Assembly: GCA_003550325.1 (NCBI GenBank)
Contig: QKWP01001743.1
Coordinates: 16,919-80,918, forward strand
Source of the DNA: Gigaspora rosea
Lineage: Eukaryota; Glomeromycota; Glomeromycetes; Diversisporales; Gigasporaceae
DNA: 64,000 nucleotides
Direction: 5' to 3'
The notes beneath the pieces are model-generated. The model was given only the letters and a program-made list of their open reading frames with translations. It searched no databases and had not been told where the DNA came from. Within the stretch, counting starts at the first letter, position 1; every line of letters starts with the position of its first letter. The position numbers and the translations under genes are program-made. Below are positions 44,545 to 55,826 of this stretch, one piece after another.

Positions 44545-45133
44545 CAGGGATGGTAAATGACTTTAAATGACCCAAATGACTCAAATGATAAATGACCTGT
44601 CATTGGTCATTTCACAGCTCAAATGACTTAAGAAGGTCATTTAACTCTGGTTAATTGATTATCTAATAACTTTAGCCAATCATAATTGACTATTGTTCTC
44701 TGTAAAACGAGATGCTTATTACACGTGATAAATTGCTAACAATCCAATCTTTATTCGATAAATGAGTGCCATTTGTATTTTGGCAAATAACTAAGTCATT
44801 TACCATACCTGTTGTAAAGCGACAATTCAATTGAATCATATCAGGTATAAAGTGATTAAGAAAAACACCAGACAAAAGATAATGTATTTACTTTAAAAAA
44901 GTTCGTGAATAATAATTTACCGATTACAAAAATTACATAAATCATTTTCGAATTTACAAATGGCATGTCATTAATAATCGAGTGATTGTAAAATGACCTA
45001 ATGACCAAATGACCCCGGTCATTTGGGTCATTTCCAAAGACCCAAAATTCGAAGACCTCAAATGACCGGTCATTTGAAGTCAATTGAGGTCATTTGAAAA
45101 ATTGGCAGATGATCAGGTCATTTACCATCCCCA
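44545..45133. mobile_element. hAT-type element with AAATGAC repeats (589 bp)
   Basis: Ends CAGGGATGGTAAATGACTTT and (inward) TGGGGATGGTAAATGACCTG. Flanks ATTAATAC and CTTAATAT agree at 6 of 8 positions. The subterminal regions repeat AAATGACC many times in both orientations, a likely transposase-binding arrangement. The related degenerate AAATGACA repeats at 51230-51440 and 55720-55830 may belong to a cousin family. Confidence 0.7.
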
Positions 45134-45141
45134 CTTAATAT

Positions 45142-45487
45142 AATGATGTTATTTGGACAATTTTTGTTAGTTTTGACAGTTTTGAACAAGGTTTTAAACA
45201 TATCGAAAGCTGTCCAAAATATGTCCAAAATATGTTTAAACTAGTGTTGGAAATTACATTCTCAGCGTTCACAAGAGCATAAATTCTTTAAAAAAAATCA
45301 AAGTTTTTTTTTTATTTTATGTTCACACTTGTGAACATAAGTAATTTTTTATCTAATTAATAAAACTTTATTTGTAATCATTTATTTTTTTAATATGAAC
45401 ATAGCAAAAAAAATATATATGTTCACAACAATAATTTTTTTTTTTGAATTTCCAATACTGGTTCAAACAGTCCAAATAACATCACTG
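45142..45487. mobile_element. hAT-type MITE with another hAT MITE nested inside
   Basis: Ends AATGATGTTATTTGGACA and (inward) CAGTGATGTTATTTGGACTG. The duplication CTTAATATA lies on both sides (45134-45142, 45488-45496). Its left TSD touches the right end of the 44545-45133 element. The nested element is at 45242-45460. Confidence 0.75.
45242..45460. mobile_element. Nested hAT-type MITE (219 bp)
   Basis: Ends TAGTGTTGGAAATTACATTC and (inward) CAGTATTGGAAATTCAAAAA. Duplication GTTTAAAC/GTTCAAAC with one mismatch. Internal GTTCACA/TGTGAAC palindromes resemble those of the element at 63092-63321. Confidence 0.75.
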
Positions 45488-45793
45488 CTTAATATATACA
45501 TAGAATTGCTACTCTAGAAAAATTACTATTCTAAAACAATTTCTTAAAAAATGGAATACTGTAATGTTTAAATTTGATATTTATTAAATAATCATATAAT
45601 ACAAAATTACATTATTAATGATAAAATTATTAAAATTAGCAGGACTTGTTCACAGTAGGCTAACGATCTACCAATTAAATTTGAAGATCAGGTGTAACGT
45701 GCGTTAAAGCCAGGTACCTTTATATGTTTTTTATTATTGGCCAGAGCGTAGCGGTAAATTTCGAATATAAATACATAAAAAATAAAAAAAATT

Positions 45794-45895
45794 GGTGATC
45801 GTTAGTGTAGGTAGAGCGGGGCCCTCATCAAGTTCGATGAGTACTAGTTAGATTGCCCGCTATTGAGGGACTTCCCGTTCAATTCCAGCAAACCG
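45794..45895 (+). ncRNA. Possible tRNA-derived SINE head
   Basis: It has a box-A-like TAGTGTAGGTAGAGCGG at about 45803 and a box-B-like GTTCAATTCC about 60 bp downstream, the spacing of an internal Pol III promoter. A convincing cloverleaf was not obtained and no 3' tail or TSD was identified. Confidence 0.35.
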
Positions 45896-46018
45896 ACTAA
45901 GTATAATTTTACTTAGATAAAACATGTCTCATGATGATCATTACATCATCATTTTTTTTTTATATAATATGCAGTCACGGGATCGTAATACATAATAAAG
46001 GCAATGATCTTTACGAAA

Positions 46019-47530
46019 GCATGAGAGACATTTGAACCCGATGATTTCTGGGATCTACATTACACAAGTATTTATACAGAATTGTAGTCTAAAACCAGAA
46101 TTTTCGGGTACAAGCAAACCTAAAAAAAAAAATCAATCATGTAATATTTTACTAATAAAATAGCTTTGTAGGGAACGTCTTTTCAATAAACTCAAGTTGC
46201 ATCATTTGCATCATGCTGCATCACGATAGTTATAGTGAAGGTTAAAGTACTATCTACCGTATAGTAAGAGGTAATAAAAGTATATTGTACTGCTCAATTC
46301 ACAAAGTTCAACGTTGTTTTTTGTATTTTTATTTGTTTTTTAGTTATAATATTAACTTGTTAGCTTTTATTTTCAAATTTTGTAGACTATTCTTAAAGTT
46401 ATGATGGTTCTTAAAAGATATTTAGCACAATGGAAGTTATTTAATATATACATAGTATAGTTTGATTAATTACGCGGGTTTTTAAGAAAAACTATTAAGG
46501 GACGTGTAACTTGTTATCAAAACCTTTTAAAAGCATGGGGGACTTTCTCATTTTTCGGAAAAACACAGGATTATTGTAAGGTAGTTAACCAATAATAAAC
46601 TGGCTTTTTTAACACATGATATCATTTTTGTCAAAACAGATAGATAATCGTTAAACAACCAACGGGCTTTATTCATATATTAAAATTTTCTTCAAAATAA
46701 AATAACCCACGTTGTAAAAGAATCCAACTATTAATTCACGCACTAATAGCAATTTTACAGTTTTAAAAACTTTATTTAAAAGGTTTTGATAACAAGTTAC
46801 ACGTCCCTTAATAGTTTTTCTTAAAACCCCGCGTAATTAATAAAACTATACTATTGTATATATTAAATAACTTCTATTGTGTTAAATATCTTTTAAGAAC
46901 CATCATGACTTTAAGAAGAGTCTACAAATTTTGAAAATAAAAGCTAACAAGTTAATATTATAACTAAAAAACAAATAAAAATAAAAAAAAACTTTGTGAA
47001 TTGAGCAGTACAATATACTTTTATTACATCTTACTATACGGTAGATAGTACTTCAACCTTCACTATAACTACTGTGATGCAGCGTGATGCAAATGATGCA
47101 ACTTGAGTTTATTGAAAAGACGTTCCCTACAAAGCTATTTTATTAGTAAAGTATTATATGATTGATTTTTTTTTTTAGGTTTGCTTATACCCGAAAATTC
47201 TGGTTTTAGACTACAATTCTGTATAAATACTTGTGTAACATAGATCCCGAAAATCATCGGGTTCGAATGTCTTCCATGCTCCTTTTAAATAAATTTTTTA
47301 AAACTGTAAAATTGCTATTAGTGTGTGAATTAATAGTTGGATTCTTTTACAATGTGGGTTATTTTATTTCGAAGAAATTTTAATATATGAATAAAGCCCG
47401 TTGGTTGTTTAACGATTATCTATCTGTTTTGACAAAAATGATATCACGTGTTAAAAAAGCCAGTTTATTGTTGGTTAACTACCTTATAATAATCCTCGTG
47501 TTTTTCCGAAAAATGAGAAAGTCCTCATGC
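46019..47530. mobile_element. 1.5-kb TIR element with interleaved inverted repeats
   Basis: The ends are GCATGAGAGAC and (inward) GCATGAGGAC. The exact 11-bp duplication TCTTTACGAAA is at 46008-46018 and 47531-47541. The inside is arranged A-B-A'-B': A (46019-~46535) is inverted as A' (~46790-47282), and B (~46536-46790) is inverted as B' (~47283-47530). Each junction carries a copy of the terminal motif (AAGCATGGGGGACTTTC; TCTTCCATGCTCC). The long TSD suggests a MULE-type mechanism. No transposase frame. Confidence 0.8.
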
Positions 47531-47778
47531 TCTTTACGAAAGTTGCGCGAAGCTTTATTAACTAAAGTCGAACAGTATACAGAAGACCCAAAGAAGCCAA
47601 GGTTAAACAAATTACAGTACGTATCAGGTACTGGTACCTACTGTACCTTATAGTGTTACTACTATAAGAAAATTTATTATGCGACATATCTGATATACTT
47701 TAAGTTCTTTTCTTTTAAAATTTTTTTTTTAGATACGCCGAGCCTGAAGTTGGAAGCAGCTCTAATAATTTCAAGTAG
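47531..47778 (+). pseudogene. 3' end of a truncated two-exon gene, unknown family
   Basis: An exon reading SLRKLREALLTKVEQYTEDP and onward to LNKLQ ends at 47616. The intron is 47617-47732 (GT...AG). The last exon finishes QYAEPEVGSSSNNFK with TAG at 47776-47778, the frame being kept across the splice. The 5' part is cut off by the TIR element. Upstream of that element the same frame meets a TGA, so the gene was already broken or the missing exon lies elsewhere. Confidence 0.5.
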
Positions 47779-47809
47779 GCGTAGGATGTTATTGATTTTA
47801 AATCAATGG

Positions 47810-48640
47810 TATTAATTTGCTCATTTCATTGTAACTTAATTATACTGGTCTCTTCGGATCTTGAATATAATGAACTTAGATTAAAGGAGGAAATAACATT
47901 AACTACGAGAACTTCACATTGACCTCTTTGAATCTTGAATAAAATATTTCTTTGAAATCAAAGAAGGAATTGCATTAGTTGATGCACTTCACAAAAACTT
48001 AACGCTAATTTCTTTGGATTAGAAGGAAAAGCATTATCAGATGTACTTTGCAAGGATGCCAAACTTGAGACGAAGGGTATTATCTTAGATTCACATTGAT
48101 TTTGGATCTGAAGCAAGAATTTTAGTAGATATACTTTGAAAGAATACCAAACTAACTTCTTTGAATCTTAATAGAAATTGTCTTGAATCCAAAGAAGGAA
48201 TAGAATTAGTAGATGCATTTCGCAAGAACATTATTGAATCAGGGAAAAGAAAAACATCGTCAAGGATGTCAATCCAAATCTCAGATTTACATGTATCTTA
48301 GATCAGAAGTAAGAAAATATTAGCAGATGCGCTTTGAAAGAACACCTCTTTGAATCAGAAGAAGGAATAACATTAGCAGATGCATTTTGTAAGAATATTT
48401 ACACTGACTTCTTTGATCAAAGGAAGGAAAAGCATTATCAAATACACTTTACAAGGATGTCAAACTAGAAACGGAAGGTATTATCTTAAATTTACATATG
48501 TCCCTGATCAGAAGTAGAAAATATCAGATGCATTTGAAAAAGCACCAAATTAACTTCTTTTGAACATTAATAGGAATTGTCTTCCAAAAAAAAAATAGCA
48601 TTAGCAGATGAACTTCAAAAAAACATTACACGATATCTAT
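47810..48640 (+). pseudogene. Leucine-rich repeat (LRR_RI / NLRC3-like) pseudogene
   Basis: A ~84-bp periodic sequence. Fragments in changing frames spell the 28-residue LRR_RI pattern: EGIALVDALHKN, LTLISLD, EGKALSDVLCKDAKLE, EARILVDIL, KNTKLTSLNLNRNCLE, EGIELVDAFRKN. At least eight degenerate units are recognisable through the GCATTAGCAGATGCA(C/T)TT core. Stops and frameshifts occur in most units, so no protein is made. Such RNI-like LRR genes are numerous in Rhizophagus-type genomes. Confidence 0.7.
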
Positions 48641-48776
48641 ATATTTTTTTACATATAAAAAGCCGGATTGCCGGGCAATTTTCTCAAATTTTATGTTATG
48701 AAAACCAAAAAATTAACTTTTGTATGGCCTTATAAATAGGGATTTATTAACATACAGTATCAGATATAGTTCTGAT

Positions 48777-49192
48777 TAAAGCTCATCATTTTCTGCGGCA
48801 ACTAACCCCAAATCCGTATGCACTACCTGATTAATTATGCGAAATTATGCAATAAATTTTTTAAAAAATATGCAGCAAATTATGCAAATTTGGTAAAAAT
48901 ATGCATCTTTATGCAATAAATTCTGGCTAAAATCCATTATAAATTTTTTTATGTTACACATAAACTAGTCAGTTTTTTTATTGTTTTGATTGGTTTTTTA
49001 TGTTACACCTGATCTAGCCAATCAGAATTCAGAATTTGTTAACACACGAACAACAAGCTCTTTCCTATATTTTATGCGCAGATTATGCACTCAACATTAG
49101 TCCAAATATGCAAAATATGCAATTGCATCTGCAATGCAATAAATGTCAGGTTTATGCGCAAATTTTGCAATTGCAAATTTGCACTAGCCCTA
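48777..49192. mobile_element. hAT-type MITE (416 bp)
   Basis: The exact 8-bp duplication GTTCTGAT is at 48769-48776 and 49193-49200. Ends TAAAGCTCATC and (inward) TAGGGCTAGTG. The interior is rich in AATTATGCAAAT motifs and resembles 20544-21447 (shared TTTTCTGCGGCAAC / TTTTCTGCTGCGAC near the left end). Confidence 0.85.
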
Positions 49193-49385
49193 GTTCTGAT
49201 ATATAATACACGATTATAATAAAAGATATATTACTATGAAAAGTGCAGATGACGTCTTAATAAGATTGTAATATATTCAAGTCTTTTATTAACTCTAACG
49301 ATTTAATAAAAAGAAAAAAAAAGCATCTTTATATCGCTAATTGTATTCTGTGGCACATTTTGATAAGTTACAACCAACATATACA

Positions 49386-49940
49386 TGAAAATATCTTAAA
49401 ATAAAAGTATGTTCCTGAGTATGATTTCAAAGAGCTTAATCCCAAGATCATAGTTCAAATTGAATTAGACTATGTAAACCACTAATTAATCGTAGCAACT
49501 TCTCCGAACCCTATTATTATACAAAAATAGTAAAATATATTAGGGCAGTGTCATTAATCACCTGATTATTTTTTATCAGAGGCCTACCCCCTCCCTCTTC
49601 CTTAATATATATATAGTCAGGTTCTTATATATAATTTCAACTTTTTTTTACCCCCTCCCCCCCTAAAAAATCACCTGATTTTTGTTACTCCCCTTATGAT
49701 AGTTAATTATTATTTGATCAAAAAAAAATTTTAATAAAAACATAAGCATCTATAAAAGTACGTTTCTAAGCATGATTTCGAAGAGCTTAATCCCAAGATC
49801 GTAGTTCAAATTGAATTAGACCACGTAAACCACTAATTAATCGTAGCAACTTCTCCGAACCCTATTATTATACAAAAATAGTAAAATATATTATGATTGT
49901 TAATTATTATTCAATCAAAAAAAAAATTTTAATAAAAACG
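49386..49940. repeat. ~155-bp direct duplication split by a MITE
   Basis: 49386-49542 and 49740-49894 are near-identical (shared AAGAGCTTAATCCCAAGATC and CCACTAATTAATCGTAGCAA). The duplicated block continues into TTAATTATTATT..ATCAAAAAAAA, which also occurs twice. A MITE is inserted in the first copy (49543-49693). Confidence 0.8.
49543..49693. mobile_element. PIF/Harbinger-type MITE (151 bp)
   Basis: The TTA duplication lies at 49540-49542 and 49694-49696. Ends GGGCAGTGTCATTAATCA and (inward) GGGGAGTAACAAAAATCA. The second copy of the surrounding duplication shows the empty site (AAATATATTATGATTG). Confidence 0.75.
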
Positions 49941-50149
49941 TAAGCATCTATCAGTTGGTTATTCAGGTCACACGACGAGGACGTTGATGCTTAAGTGACC
50001 CAAAAAAAATGGAGAAAGAAAAAGAGAAATAACTCTATATGACAGTATAACTGTACATATTAAAAAAAGATGTACAATCAACAGAAATACTAAGCAATTA
50101 AAAATCACCAGATTACTATCGAAGGCACCTTTTTGTTTCTCTCTATAAT

Positions 50150-50400
50150 AAAAAAAACTGAATCAATTAGTGGAAAGTCTTAAATAATTACTTATGCATA
50201 AAAATTAGATTTCCAATTAGTTGTTTATCGTTTTGATAAACAACAGGTACTAATCGGTTCAAGACAGAAAAAAAAGGGAAAAGGTAATCAGTGGAGAATC
50301 CTAAGTGGTTACTTATCCGTAATCTCACTAGACTCCAAATTAGTGTTCTGATGAACAACAGGTCCTGATTAACAACCTTGATCATGCATAGAAAACTTTT
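50150..50400. repeat. Diverged ~130-bp tandem duplication
   Basis: Two units share TCAATTAGTGG/TAATCAGTGG, ATTACTTAT, CCAATTAG and AACAACAGGT in the same order. No coding signal. Confidence 0.5.
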
Positions 50401-50874
50401 CGTTATTTGGCAATGACCAGGTTATATGAAAACGAATGTTTTAAGGAGTTTAAAAAAAAATTGTATCAGTGTCATTTGTTGTAAGCTTTGAAGTGACATA
50501 TATCGAAGTCGAATTTGATCGAAGTGATATATGCCGAAGTCTCAGGTATGTTCCAGCCACGCCACAAGGAGGCTGACACACCACGACCATATAAATTTAA
50601 TGTTTAAAAGAAAGGGTAAGAAGAGATGAAAAGGAAGTGTGTGAACAATACAGTAAATCAAGGATAAATAAATCATTTGATAGTGTCAAAACAAATTACG
50701 TTTCCGTATTTGATTATTTTGACTCATTTATGTCGATCAAATGTGATCAAACGTGATCAAACGTGATCTCATGAGATCTCACGCGTTCTACAGAATTACT
50801 ATTATGTTTTTTGATACCGACCAACAATATTTAATTCTACAATTCTGTTTTGTCTTTGTTAGCATTTAATAATT

Positions 50875-51062
50875 ACATATAAAAATAATTTATTAAACCG
50901 TGTATATTCGGAAGAATGGTTCAAAAATATTATTAATGAAGGTTACTTTAAGTCTTACGACTATTCTGAATTCTTTGTTCATAAGTCAATTGAGGAGGTT
51001 TCAGAATTATATATAAAGCAAAATGGAAAGATTGCAGGTTGGCCATTGCTCTTAATCAATTA
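50875..51062 (+). pseudogene. Fragment of a kinase-type gene (pre-kinase segment)
   Basis: A plus-frame segment reading VYSEEWFKNIINEGYFKSYD, then YSEFFVHKSIEEVSE, resembles the stretch just before the protein-kinase domain in the large kinase families of Rhizophagus. The frame ends soon after (AGWPLLLIN) without a glycine loop. Family assignment rests on pattern memory. Confidence 0.35.
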
Positions 51063-51440
51063 AACATTATATTTATGGATTACCAAGCTCGCAGCAATGG
51101 TTGCAGGTAATACAATGAAAAGACTATTCAATAATTTATTAAAGAGGTAAGAAATTATTATATTATTGCTACAATAATTCAGTAATAATAATAAAACTGC
51201 GAATAACTAAACTCTATATAAGGCAGTGATGGCAAATGACAAGGTCATAAAAATTTTTATAAAAATGACTATAAATGATATGTCATTTTAAAATGACAAT
51301 GTCATTTATTATAAAAAAATTTTATACAAAACCATGGCAAAATGACAAGTCATAAAAAATATTTTTATAAATGACAATAAAATGACAAATAAATGACAGT
51401 ATTACTATTGTCAAAAACATTACCAAAAAATAATTATCAA

Positions 51441-52980
51441 TGATCATAAAATTCATCACATTCCTTCAAATCAGCTGAATTCGATACTATCTATATCAGA
51501 GTTATTCAACATTTCTAAATTAAACTTTCCTTATAAATGCAAACTAACTCCCAAAAGTGTAATTTCGAATTATGATCGAATTAAGCTTAACTTAATCCTG
51601 GCCATTATTCAAAACATGCCCCTAGACGTTATTTTGCATTTTTTATAGTTTAACATCCATTCCTGGTTTAACGTGACTTAATGTTTCAAATCGTTAGTTG
51701 AAAAACATACTAGTTGGCAACTTTTTAACTAATCGATTTAAAAAAAGGTAAACAACTAATCGATTTATTATCAACTGGTTCGATTACAATTAATTGCTAG
51801 TTTTCAACTAGTTATCAACTAACTATAATTTATATTAATTAACTAAACGATATTACAGAAATCACAACCATGGATTGGTAACTAATAATACTTCTCAGTT
51901 TGAGATGTATCTGGTGAGCATTTTTTTTTATTTCAACTTTGCCAGTTTTCAGTGTGTTTTACACCAACAGGTTATTCTCCAAAGCATAAAGGCATTAGCT
52001 TCGTATATAATATGAATTGCTCTGGGTACCAATCATAGAGTCAGTACTTTACAGTTGTCATTTTCAATTTTCACTTATTGAAAAATGATTCGAGAGGATT
52101 CTTGACGTAATAGCTTAATAATAATAAACGTAGTTCATATTTATTAATGATATAATAATTTAAGTAGTTCTTTTAGTGTCTCATGTTTCATTTTTTTCAA
52201 TTATACTTAAATCGTTCTTTTTGGTTTATATCTATATTTGAATTGACCTTTTTTTTTAAATCACTACTAGATATTAGAACTACCATTAAATCATAGGTTA
52301 GATTTAACCATTTTTTCATCAATTTTATAGTATATAATCTATTATAGCAGAGCTTGGATCCATTATCTGTTTTCATATTCAATTTAACGGATATTCGATG
52401 GATTTTATTATTAACTTTAGTATACAAGTGATAACAAATCCAAGTTCTATATTGTGGTTAAAATATTCTGCGAAATATAGGTGAACAATCTACGTCTTTT
52501 TCAAATTTCTATTACATAATAAACAAGATGTAAAATAGTGAAACTATTAAAGGAGGGAGAGCGTATACGTTTAACCGATTTAACTTTAATAGTTACTAGG
52601 AGATAAGTTTCGAATAAAGGTCTCTTCAGCTCTACACTAGCTTACTTCCTTTATTTTCCTTAAGTAAAATCGGAGGGAACCCCTCTTCATCTGTCTCTCT
52701 CATTTGAATTTAATATACGACACAATGATGTGTTATTTGCCACGTTAACATACTGTTTAACACTACGTGCTTTTCAGCAATGGTACTACTTAGCTTAACA
52801 CGTTGACGTGCTATCGAGAATGTTTATAATTTGTGCCCCTTAACACGCATACGTGCTAACACGTAAACGTGTTATGATTTTACAAAAAGTTTACACGGAT
52901 TGACTAACATTTAATGAATTATACAAAAATAGAATATAAGCTTTAAATAAAGAAAAGTAGATATACTGTATGTACAAATT
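51441..52980. other. Intergenic
   Basis: No gene supported. Around 51680-51840 a patch of CAACTAGTT/AACTAATCGATT motifs recurs in both orientations. Around 52730-52870 TAACACG(T/C)..CGTG motifs recur (AACACGTTGACGTGCTA). Confidence 0.4.
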
Positions 52981-53084
52981 TGGGGGTAAACTAATCTGGA
53001 AATTCGGATCTCAAATGCCAATAGTATCGAATGAAGGTGACAGTCATGTGAGTGTACGGAGAATCAAAATAGTTGAATCAAGCA

Positions 53085-53190
53085 ACCATTCTAACAGCTC
53101 TTTATGATTAGTGTTAAATAATCATTCTAACAGCTCTTTATGATTAGTGTTAAATAATCATTCTAACAGCTCTTTTATGATTAGTGTTAA
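53085..53190. repeat. ~36-bp tandem repeat (three units)
   Basis: The unit ATCATTCTAACAGCTCTTTA plus TGATTAGTGTTAAATA occurs three times in a row. Decayed copies of the same unit recur at 54160-54310 and 55435-55530. Confidence 0.75.
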
Positions 53191-54159
53191 ATCTATATTA
53201 CTAAAGTTCTAAATGTCTGCCCGCTTAAAACAATCTGATTGGTCGAATTTGGGTACTGTGATCAGGATCGTTATCAGGTGATCTATGCATAATAATGTCA
53301 TCGGGATTAATTACCATTGCAACTAATCTATATCTATCTTCTAAATTCGTAACCAATCGCATACGTAACCAAGGTCAGAAGTGATAACATACTGTATTCT
53401 TGCTCATTTCAACAAAGTTCATTTACCATAGATAGACAAGAATTGTTTATTCATCTTTTACTTTTAACCAATTTTGTTGGCTAATTTTGGATCTGTTTAT
53501 CTTATTAAACTCCTATAAAGGAAACAGACTATAACTTAGTGCCAATCGTTCATTTTGAACTCCTAAAAAAGAAATATCAATTATGATGCCAAGAAAAGTT
53601 TCTTAATTTAATCTATTACTCGCCAATTAATTTAAAAGATAAACTTGAAAGTCCACAACCTCATTTTCTCTTTGCAGCACTCAAATTATTTTTATTTTCA
53701 CCTCTAATTATTTTAATTAAAAAAGATGACATATTATCTTTTCTTATTCATTTTATTTTTTATTCCAATTAACTATTTATCAATATCGTCGTTGATAATT
53801 TTACAATCATTTTGCCACGTGTTCATGACATATAAAATTACTATGGAGATGAAACAATTTGGCCCATATATTTAAGAAATATCTCAGATAAGCAGATTGT
53901 CATTAAGAGTTAAAATTATTTAGTTGCACAAAAATTTCTTTATACTGTTAGTTTAAGCCAAATGGTATTAAATCTAAATGAGTTAAAACAGTTAGGCGCA
54001 TTAAACGATTAATTGTTAAAAAAAACTTTTTTTCTAGGTGGTTTCAATTTTTGATTGTAAAATATATATATAATTAAAATTAAATAATAAAATAATCTAA
54101 AAAAAAATACGAATAAAAAAATTAATTTAAGCATGGACATTTGGACACGCCTAACTACT

Positions 54160-54310
54160 AGTAATCATTCTAACAGCTCATTGTGGTTAGCTGTTAGCAT
54201 TAAATAATCATTCTAACAACTTTTGATGATTAGTTTTAAAATAATCATTCTAATAGTTTTTTATAATTAATGTTATTAAATAATCATTCCAGCAGCTCTT
54301 TAGGCCAGAC
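54160..54310. repeat. Second cluster of the ~36-bp tandem repeat
   Basis: Four degenerate units of the AATCATTCTAACAGCTC type. A third, shorter cluster lies at 55435-55530. The next 100 bp begin with a single copy of the terminal motif seen at 55137-55421 (AGACCAATTTAATTCGGTGG). Confidence 0.65.
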
Positions 54311-54721
54311 CAATTTAATTCGGTGGTTTACGTTACCTCACCTCTTTTTATCTTTCTCCCCTCTTACTTATAGAAATCACTTAATAAATTCGACAAAGAA
54401 TCTGATTGGTCATTTGATCAGACAAACCAATCAAATTCTTTTATTGGGTCCATGATGGTGGTATGTGTTTAAATGTTTTTAGCGAAGTTTTATCGAATAT
54501 ATAAAATACATGACTTGCATGCCATTTCGATAACAATGAAAGAGAGTTATTGTGTTGGAATTATCATGATTTTTATCATAGTTTCTATAAAAAAAATTAT
54601 GTTACAAACCTACTCGACACATAACACGTTTTGAGGTTGAGTTTGCATCGTTGATTCCTATTATGAATTATTGTAAAAATTCTCATACAAAGTTTGCTCG
54701 CAATTCTAATAATCACAATTT

Positions 54722-54943
54722 ATGGTTAGGGTTGAATTACGTAGTTCACGTTGGAATTCTTATAGTTTTCTATCACGAGTTACAGTTACAAACCTTACTA
54801 TGTGTCGCGTAATTTCTGAAGAGCCCTTGCACTTAGCAAAAGGGGTACAAATAAATGATGATGAGATACATAATAATTTGAAAACATCAAAGGTGAAACG
54901 AAAATATAATTTGAGTGACTCACGTGATCATGCAATCAATTAG
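54722..54943 (+). CDS. Short open frame, unrecognised
   Basis: 73 codons starting ATG, with a mixed, charged C-terminal half (EEPLHLAKGVQINDDEIHNN) that looks coding-like. Another frame through the same DNA also looks partly coding, so it may be a decayed exon with frameshifts. Function unknown. Confidence 0.25.
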   Translation: MVRVELRSSRWNSYSFLSRVTVTNLTMCRVISEEPLHLAKGVQINDDEIHNNLKTSKVKRKYNLSDSRDHAIN

Positions 54944-54997
54944 GGTTATTACGGGAATCAGAGTGTTGGGCGGTGTTAATGAGATCGGGTACAAAGG

Positions 54998-55115
54998 GTA
55001 CGGTTGCATCTAAAGTAGCCGCCCCTATCTAAAGTAGCGCCTGACTAAATTAAGCTCCCATCTTCATGCATGCATTAAGTCGAAACTTTAGTCAGTTGCT
55101 ACCTTAGATGTACTA
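54998..55115. mobile_element. MITE with CTAAAGTA motifs, copy 2
   Basis: The left end GGTTGCATCTAAAGTAGC and right end GCTACCTTAGATGTAC are inverted. The interior shares GCGCCTGACTAAATTAAGC with the inverse of 43073-43205. Confidence 0.65.
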
Positions 55116-55136
55116 ATGTTATCCATATTTTAGTTA

Positions 55137-55421
55137 AGCGAGACCAACTCGATTCGGTAGTTTACATTACCACTTTCTATTAATAAATATTTTTGAGTAA
55201 CACGGTAAATTTGCCGGAGAACTTAATGCCGGGCAGAATTAAGATTAAAAATTGCAAGGTTCCGAAACTTTCCGAAGAGAAATTGAACGAGCGAGGGAAG
55301 CCCGATAATTTCCGATCGAGAAAAAATTTTAAAGTTTATTATATATGTTCCGTTCTCCCTCCCCCTCTTTTGAGAAAGGAATGTAACGTAAACCACCAAA
55401 TTAAATTGGTCTCGCCTTATA
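55137..55421. mobile_element. MITE with ~30-bp TIR
   Basis: Ends GCGAGACCAACTCGATTCGG and (inward) GCGAGACCAATTTAATTTGG, with the inverted similarity continuing through GTTTAC(A/G)TTAC. Possible 8-bp duplication TTTAGTTA/TATAGTTA. The interior open frame (55193-55426) is not considered real. Confidence 0.65.
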
Positions 55422-55826
55422 GTTAGCGATAAATAACCATTCTAAAACTCCTTATGGTTATGTTAAATAATCATCCTAACGGTTCTTTATTGTTGCCATT
55501 CTAACAAGCTCTTTCGGATAAGCATTTAGTGTTTGGTTTAGGATGGTTGAGATATGGTTCATGATTCGTGAGACATTTGATCAAATATTATAGTCTTTCA
55601 TTAACAAACGGCGATGTTTAATTGATAGATGTCACTATAATGAGCTTTTAAATATATATTTTTAAAATTCTTCGTATCAATGCAAATATCAATGTGATTA
55701 TTAATAATTATTATATAAACTATAAATGACAAATATAGTCATAAAAAGATAAATAATTTTTTTATGACAAAAATGACTTGTCATATGACAAGGTTCATTT
55801 ATTTTTAAATGATAATGTGCCATCAC

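Larger units (their letters stand above)
51224..55826. other. Region bounded by matching inverted ends; possible large composite element
   Basis: GGCAGTGATGGCA at 51224 is inverted as TGCCATCACTGCC near 55815. Both ends are followed inward by AAATGACA/TGTCATTT repeats. The flanks (ATATAAGG, CCATACTG type) give no matching TSD, so these may instead be two separate broken copies of one element. The interior holds the repeats and MITEs listed separately. Confidence 0.4.

Noticed and set aside
53085..53190. Three evenly spaced 36-bp repeats resembling a CRISPR
   Set aside because: The units are directly adjacent with no unique spacers; a plain minisatellite.
55193..55426. 77-codon plus frame inside a MITE
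   Set aside because: It runs through both inverted ends of the element, starts at a TTG codon and has no family resemblance.
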